A DNA stretch of 64,000 nt from the NCBI GenBank assembly GCA_029706075.1, contig JAINUG010000055.1, positions 3,312,885-3,376,884 on the forward strand, given 5' to 3'. Every line of letters starts with the position of its first letter. The stretch's first letter is position 1. Source of the DNA: Aldrovandia affinis. Lineage: Eukaryota; Chordata; Actinopteri; Notacanthiformes; Halosauridae. The notes under the pieces were generated by a model. That model saw nothing but the letters and a program-made list of their open reading frames with translations. It searched no databases and was not told where the DNA came from. The position numbers and the translations under genes are program-made. Shown piece after piece: positions 57,878-64,000 of this stretch.

Positions 57878-58242
57878 CAGTGGCTTCGGAAAGTATTCAG
57901 ACCCCTTCACTTTTCCCACATTTTGTTATGTTACAGCCTTATTCTAAAATGTATTAAATGCATTGCTTTCCCCATCAATCTACACACAATACCCCATAAT
58001 GACAAAGCAAAAACAGGTTTTTAGAAATTTTTGCAAATTTAGAAAAAAATAAAAACTGGAATATCACATTTACACAAGTATTCAGACCATTTGCTATGAC
58101 ACTCCAAATTGAGCTCAGATGCATCCTGTTTCCTTTGATCATCCTTGAGATGTCTCTAGAATTTGATTGTAGTCCACCTGTGGCAAATTCAATTTATTGT
58201 ACATGCTTTAGAATGCCAAGCATGTACAATCCAAAGCCACTG
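57878..58242 (+). mobile_element. Tc1-derived deletion MITE (CAGTGGCTTCGGAAAG end)
   Basis: TA-flanked (57876-57877, 58243-58244). The left 330 bp is the 5' part of the Tc1 family at 32810; the right end is only about 14 bp (CCAAAGCCACTG), complementary to the start. The deletion junction near CTTTAGAATGCCAAGCATG leaves no transposase. Confidence 0.85.
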
Positions 58243-58244
58243 TA

Positions 58245-58988
58245 TGTGTGCAAATGTGCGTGGGACCCGGGTGCATGGATGAATCCCATGTGACATGTCA
58301 CATGTTCGGGATCCGTGTGGTTTTTCCGTGGGGGTAGCCTCAAATATATTTTTGGAATGCACATGTCCAGGCAAAAGCTGACCTTGAAAACGGAAGCAAA
58401 AAATTGCTTATCTTTAAAATTGATACTTAACTTATTTTATTCTCATGCTTCTGCAGCCTTTGGCCGTTCGATGTACAATTCTGCCAGTCCAACCTCAGTT
58501 GAGAATAACCAAATGGACAGTTGAAAATAACAAACTCCTTTGAAACTCCAAATATAGGTAGATATGTACATCAATGCATAGTTATTTCAGAGAATAATAA
58601 AGCATCAAAATGACTAGACTAGAAGAGGACGGGGGAATGAGTGAATGAGTGATCAAATAAGAAGCAACTTGAGAGTTGGGCCTCCGTTCAGTCCAACTAC
58701 AAAGCAATTTAATCTTACTGTTGAGTAAATAATTGAGGAAAACTAATTTAATCTGATATTTACACATCATGGATTGAGGTTTATTTGAAACAGATGAAAT
58801 TAGTGAATAATTGTGTAATGTTCCTGATGGTTCATTGTCACGTAGCGGCTTTAGGACAGAAATGTAATCCTCGAACGGGAATTCTTCACAGTGGTCTCTT
58901 GGAAGTTGAGTAATGGACGAGCGATTCACCACATTTAAAAAAATTAAAACCTTTTACCATTAGGAAATGTATTAAAATATGTATATGA
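58245..58988. other. Low-copy AT-rich sequence
   Basis: Nothing recognised. Confidence 0.5.
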
Positions 58989-59113
58989 TGCCCCCTGCCC
59001 CACAGCTCAACAATATCATCATCAGTACACCCCCTGACCCACAGCTCAACAGTATCATCAAAAGTAGACCCCCCCAATGCCCCCACCCCACAGGTCAACA
59101 ATATCATCAGCAA
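58989..59113. repeat. About 40 bp tandem repeat, three copies
   Basis: Units carry GCCCCCTGCCCCACAGCTC followed by AACAATATCATCA. Confidence 0.87.
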
Positions 59114-59950
59114 TTGGCTTCCTTAGTTTCCTATTCCTCCTCCTGTCTGGAAATTTAGCTGCAAATTCATCCTGTTTGTCCTGTGTTTGGACTGTTTGAA
59201 CATGGTCACCCTGCCACTCCACACCCTGCCGCTCCCACGTGATGCTCACAGTTTAGCTGAGTCCAAACGGAGAACCCCCGGCTGCAGTGTGGTGTGTGTG
59301 TGGGGGGGGGTTTTGTGAAGTGCTGGTCTTTATCTCTGTTCAGAGTTGATCCTGACTAGGGAAAAGGTGCAGGGCTGTAAAATTGAAAAAAGAAATACAT
59401 CAAAGGGGGGTAATGAACCTTGTCCAATCCCATCCCTGCCGAGGGGAGCCGCGGGGCCTGGAGACCGCCGGAATCCTGATGAAGTCGTTTCTCTGAGGAG
59501 CGACGGGAGTGTGCGAGAGAGAGAAAACAGAGGGAGGCAGGAGGCAGGTGGACAACATTACTCCTGTGTGTGTGTCTCTTTCTCTCTCTCTCTCTCTCTG
59601 TACCTCTTTTTTTTCTCCAAAATTTCAGGGCTCAGGAATTTTATAGTCCGAGACCAAAAAAAAAAGAAATCCCCACCAGTGATGTGGTGATCGCTCTGAC
59701 GTACTCCCCAGCCGTCCTCATGACTTGATGCTCCAGACCCCAACACCCCCCGTACCTGCAGGAGCCTCAGAGCGCTCCCCTCCACACACACAGACATACA
59801 CTCACACCCCCGTGCACCAGAGGAACTGGAATTCCACAAGGTGAGGCAGCTTTGAAGAGCATCATCTCCCCTGGCCTGTCCATCTGCATGGATCAGGCTA
59901 TATTTTTTAATACACACGTTTGGGAATACAGTAAAAAAAAAACACATATA
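59114..59950. other. Low-copy sequence
   Basis: Contains a short CT run (59576-59600), G-runs near 59302 and an A-run near 59655. No gene recognised. Confidence 0.5.
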
Positions 59951-59951
59951 T

Positions 59952-60217
59952 TGTGGTGTCCCTAGGGGTTGGGCGACATGCACGGACCTTGGAGAGGGCG
60001 TAGGCAGTTTAAATAACCCGGAGGAGGCAGTATTATAAACAAAACAATAATTTATTAACTCAAATCTTGACAAACACACAAAACAAAGGGCGGGGTATTC
60101 GGGAATCCAACAGACATAAAGTCCAAAATCCTACTCATCGTCGTTATCCGTTTTCCAATTTCAAAGTCCAGGTCAGTTCTGCAATCTAGTCCAGTAGTCG
60201 GTACACAAAGGGGGGTC
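59952..60217 (-). mobile_element. Truncated LTR (family 1), minus orientation
   Basis: TGTGGTGTCCCTAGG after ATAT, and ends CACAAAGGGGGGTCCT, like 31153-31418. The U3 is absent. Confidence 0.84.
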
Positions 60218-60221
60218 CTCC

Positions 60222-60484
60222 TTCTTTAAAAAAAAAAAATTATTTTCCGATTTTACAAAAATGTTCTCCCAATTTGGTAGCCAATTACTCCTGCTGTGCT
60301 TAGTTCCTCTCCCTCTCTAGTTCGCTGCCGTAGCCCTGTGACCGGCAGTGACAATGGCTAAGCGCTGCCTCCTCCGAGACAGCACTTGTCGTGCTGTCGA
60401 CTGTAATTCCGGCACCCCAGAACCACTCCTGTGCGCAGCAAAGTGTGTCGGCTTCCCTCCCCCCTCCCTTCCACTCCTGGAGTT
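60222..60484 (-). mobile_element. SINE B, copy 2, joined to a Tc1 fragment
   Basis: A-rich tail (as T/A runs) at 60226-60245 and body CTGTCGACTGTAATTCCGGC match 30300-30470 inverted. The 5' part is replaced at about 60484 by Tc1 sequence. Confidence 0.75.
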
Positions 60485-60667
60485 GAGGACTGGACACTGG
60501 GCAGGCCAGGTCATTAGTTTGAGTTGTCTTTCACGTTCCTCCTTCACCAAATAGTTATTGGACAACTTCAAGGTGTGTTTCAGCTCGTTATCTTGCTGAA
60601 GAATGAAGGAGTGCCCAATTAGCCATAATCCAGATGGAAGGTGTACTCAAACTTTTGACTGGTACTA
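60485..60667 (-). mobile_element. Tc1 fragment, 3' part (family of 34695)
   Basis: On the minus strand begins with the end TACCAGTCAAAAGTTTGAG and includes YLVKEERERQLKLMTWPAQC, the transposase segment before the catalytic Glu; the frame is cut at the SINE junction just before that Glu. Confidence 0.82.
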
Positions 60668-60691
60668 TATATACAGTATATATATATATAT

Positions 60692-61151
60692 TGTGGCATC
60701 CCAAGGGGCAGGACAGGGAAATGGCTGCCTGCCTCTTTAACTCTTTGGAGCCACTAAGGCCCAAAAGACTACAGTACCCAGCAGCTTGCAGTCCCACACC
60801 TGAACCAAGTGAAGAAACGAGGACTGCTGGCAGCTGAAGGCAATTTGGAAGTGTATTTAAAGGACTGTTTTATGTCACATGGGGAGGGAGTGCATGAGGA
60901 TTGCATGTGACTTTTTTGAGGACCTTGTTTGTAACCGATATTTGATTGCTTGAGGAACTGGATTGGATTTTGACTTTAAGAAACGGATTGTGGACTGTAT
61001 GTAGTTGAGTTTTCCCGATTACCCCATCCTATTTTATGTCTTGTCAGAAATTAGTTTAATAAAATTATTGTTTTGTTTGAAATGTTGCCTCCTCCGGATT
61101 ATGCCCTCTGAAAAGGTCCTGGAGTGTCACCCCACCCCAAGGGACACCACA
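60692..61151 (+). mobile_element. Solo LTR, diverged subfamily, ATAT duplication
   Basis: TGTGGCATCCCAAGG start, CCAAGGGACACCACA end, 460 bp. ATAT at 60688-60691 and 61152-61155. Retains the TATA-like GTATTTAAAGG near 60854 and polyadenylation-like AATAAAATTATTG near 61057. About 120 bp shorter than the 24555 copy and clearly diverged. Inserted in Tc1-associated (TA)n. Confidence 0.87.
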
Positions 61152-61155
61152 ATAT

Positions 61156-61617
61156 ATATATAAAGGGGGGAAAAAAGCAAGGTTCACACTGAAAAAGGAA
61201 GGGAGATGGAAAAAGGTAGTTTATTTATTTGGAAAATGATTGCTTCTTAACTCGATCAATTATAATTGTAGCAGAGCAGATGGCTTTCCAAATGAAACAT
61301 TCATCCATGGTTTTCGAATCCCAGCAGAGCCATTTACACATAAGCAGAGGCGCCATCAAACCCAATTAAAGGAGCGAATTTGGTTCTTTGAGAAGACGCG
61401 GAATCCGAGGCCATTACCGCGGCTCAACTCCCCTCAGAAATAAAAGGGATGGATATACCTCAGGTTTGATTCAATTCCTTGCACGCCTCCCGACCGCTCT
61501 TTGCTTTAGATGATGTCAACATCTGTTGACCAAAAAAAGAGAGAAGAAAAAAACTGGAGTGATCTTATCAACGGGGTTTATGAAATTATGGAATTGTGTT
61601 TTATTTTTATAATTTTT
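61156..61617. other. Low-copy sequence, candidate conserved non-coding DNA
   Basis: 61230-61530 is repeat-free with GATCAATTATAATTG, CCAATTAAAGG and GATGATGTCAACATC-like words. No exon recognised. Confidence 0.42.
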
Positions 61618-61984
61618 TTAATTTATGGTTTCAATTTTTTTCCGTTTTTCTCCAAATTTAGTTGCCAATTATACCCTCTATCTCAATTCACCCTCCCCCA
61701 TGAGTCCGCTGCCCGTCCTTTGGGTAACGAGCCAATTTCTCAGTGGGGCCCGGCAGATCCGCCTCCTCCGAGATGGAATCCGACCATGGACACCCTTCCG
61801 CTCCTCGGCGAACCCGAGCCGACTCACCCTCCCCCTATCCCCTGGGGCGGACAGCCAAATGCTGCCCCTGATCGGGGCTAACAACCAGGGTCGGTCTGGC
61901 AGAGACGCGTCCTTGATAGGCAGCCACACTCGTATTGGACCAGCCAAGATACAGGGCGTTAGACCGATACACTAACCGCCGCTG
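61618..61984 (-). mobile_element. SINE A, copy 2 (inverted)
   Basis: Minus-strand head GCGGCGGTTAGTGTATCGG, with the B-box stretch deleted (GGACGCGTCTCTGCC in place of the longer block at 62944), body and tail matching copies 27972 and 62944. Confidence 0.86.
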
Positions 61985-62221
61985 CTTGTGGGACGTTTTC
62001 AAACTTTCGTGCCCTAGCTGTTTGGTGACCCTCTGCTCGAGGAGGGCTTTGTCCAACCTCGGCATGGGAAGGTGCTCTCGCTTGCCGATCGCGACACGGT
62101 ACTGCGGAGGAGATGGATTCCTGAGGAGCGGGCGGGCCGTTAGCAGTGAGCCAACGGGGGAGGTAAGCGATACAAACTTCACTGCAAACGAGGTGCTGAC
62201 CTTGAAAGCCTTTCCTTATCG
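61985..62221. other. Low-copy spacer
   Basis: Nothing recognised. Confidence 0.5.
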
Positions 62222-62943
<722 letters not shown>

Positions 62944-63300
62944 GGGCTGGCGGATAGCGTAGCGGTGTAACGCACCACACTTTGGCTGGTCCGGTGTGGT
63001 GTGCGTGCCTGTCAGGGACGCGGTTCGAAACCCGCATCTCTACCAGACCGGCCCTGGTCGTCAGCTCCGATCGGAGGCGGCGTTTGGCTGTCCACCTCTG
63101 GGGGAGAGGGGAGGGTGAGCTGGCACAAGTCCGTCGAGGAGCAGGAAAAAGGCGTCCATGGTAGATTTCCATCTCGGAAGAGGCGGATAAAAATGGGCCC
63201 GGAAATAATGTCTCGCCCCTGAGGACGGGCGGCGGACTCGTGGGGGAATGTGAATTGAGATAAATAGAGGGTATAATTGGCAACCAAGTTGGGAGAAAAA
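62944..63300 (+). mobile_element. SINE A, copy 3
   Basis: Head GGCTGGCGGATAGCGTAGCGG (intact A box), GCGGTTCGAAACCCGC (intact B box), AGACCGGCCCTGGTCG body and the ATAATTGGCAACCAAGTTGGG tail. Best-preserved promoter of the three. Confidence 0.9.
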
Positions 63301-63470
63301 CGTGAGGGTGAGCCGGCACGAATTCACAGAGAAGCGCGTAAGGGTGACTCCAGAACGTGGGTGGGCGAATTCCCTCGAAGGAAGCAGAAGTCGCTGCCCT
63401 CTGAGAATTAGCTTGCCTTGTAGAGACGAGCGGTGAGTTTGTGTGGGGAGGGCAAACAAATTTTTGTTGG
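63301..63470 (+). mobile_element. Partial SINE A body fused behind copy 3
   Basis: GAGGGTGAGCCGGCACGAATTC..TAGCTTGCC(T)TGTAGAG corresponds to the middle of copy 1 (28140-28290), without the tRNA head. Confidence 0.78.
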
Positions 63471-63492
63471 AAAAAATGAATAAATACAAACA

Positions 63493-63498
<6 letters not shown>

Positions 63499-63577
<79 letters not shown>
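63499..63577. repeat. (CA)n microsatellite, about 39 pure repeats
   Basis: Uninterrupted CA dinucleotides. Confidence 0.97.
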
Positions 63578-63579
<2 letters not shown>

Positions 63580-64000
63580 AGAAAAAATCTGCTTCCTGGG
63601 CAATCAGACTAAAACCCACTCAGAAGTTTGAGCTGAAAAGTCCACACTCTTCCTTTGTATGTTGGACCTTGTTGTCATAAAAGAGCATCAGTTTCTTGCT
63701 GAAAGGTGCCCTGTAACTGAAGTTTGCGTTTTGTGTCGCTGTTGCCTCTGCTTTTGGAGGCTCCAGGGACACGGGAAAGGGATGCTGGGTACATTTGTTC
63801 TGCATAAATTGTCTGAGCTCTGAAGACGCTCCGAATGGCTATTCCAGCGTTTTTTAGAAGTTGACGTTGGGATGCCAAACACTCCGTTTGTTGTCTAATG
63901 TGTACGGGTTTGACACACAGTTCACGCAGCGGGAACGCGCTGGATCAAAGCGTAACCTGCTCTTTATTTCCCTTGGTTCGGGGGGCCGGGGATAATAATA
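63578..64000. other. Low-copy sequence to window end
   Basis: No exon or repeat recognised. Confidence 0.5.

Overview
The window looks like non-coding chromosomal DNA from a ray-finned (teleost-type) fish. It is dense in Tc1/mariner elements with TA target duplications, in tRNA-derived SINEs, in L2-type LINE tails carrying a GGATA stem-loop, in fish-type MITEs, and in long CA, GA and CT microsatellites. It holds spliceosomal introns but no bacterial operons, ribosome binding sites or compact coding. Eel-type UnaL2-like tails hint at an elopomorph or other early-branching teleost, but this is weak. I found no convincing intact host protein-coding gene, rRNA gene, functional tRNA gene or CRISPR array. 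Almost every long open frame is a by-product of simple repeats or transposons.

Layout. 1-3641: CT-rich tract, then a complete 3.2 kb IS630/Tc1-type transposon whose decayed three-exon transposase carries a solo LTR in an intron. 3642-7579: low-copy DNA broken by CA, TG and GA/GT arrays. 7580-9756: a small MITE, a 1.5 kb element with about 220 bp inverted arms, and a 167 bp MITE with a 9 bp duplication. 9757-23267: low-copy sequence (candidate regulatory DNA), L2-tailed SINEs, a near-perfect hairpin at 11081-11140, and minisatellites. 23268-31418: a GGGCCC-ended DNA transposon, a full-length solo LTR with 4 bp duplication, tRNA-derived SINEs and MITEs. 31153-37782: the densest transposon cluster, with a truncated LTR, an IS630-type remnant, a fold-back Tc1, a G-rich minisatellite, two adjacent Tc1 elements in (TA)n, a solo LTR, ATT repeats and a MITE. 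37783-47093: mostly low-copy DNA, with a recent SINE inserted into another SINE. 47094-48672: a broken multi-exon remnant of a fish SAMD3-like protein family. 48673-64000: mixed low-copy DNA, a long-TIR Tc1, an L2 LINE 3' end, a nested LTR/SINE/Tc1/LTR block (59952-61151), and a cluster of SINE A copies.

There is no pathway here. The coherent biology is that of mobile elements: autonomous elements (IS630-type, Tc1, L2) are present as dead copies beside their likely non-autonomous dependants (MITEs, L2-tailed SINEs). One LTR family repeatedly sits at RTAT/ATAT targets, often supplied by Tc1-associated (TA)n. No clearly new functional system was found. The strongest leads are the intron-containing DD35E transposon, the LTR family's target preference and variable terminus, the shared L2 stem-loop tails, and several hairpins or duplications of unknown origin.
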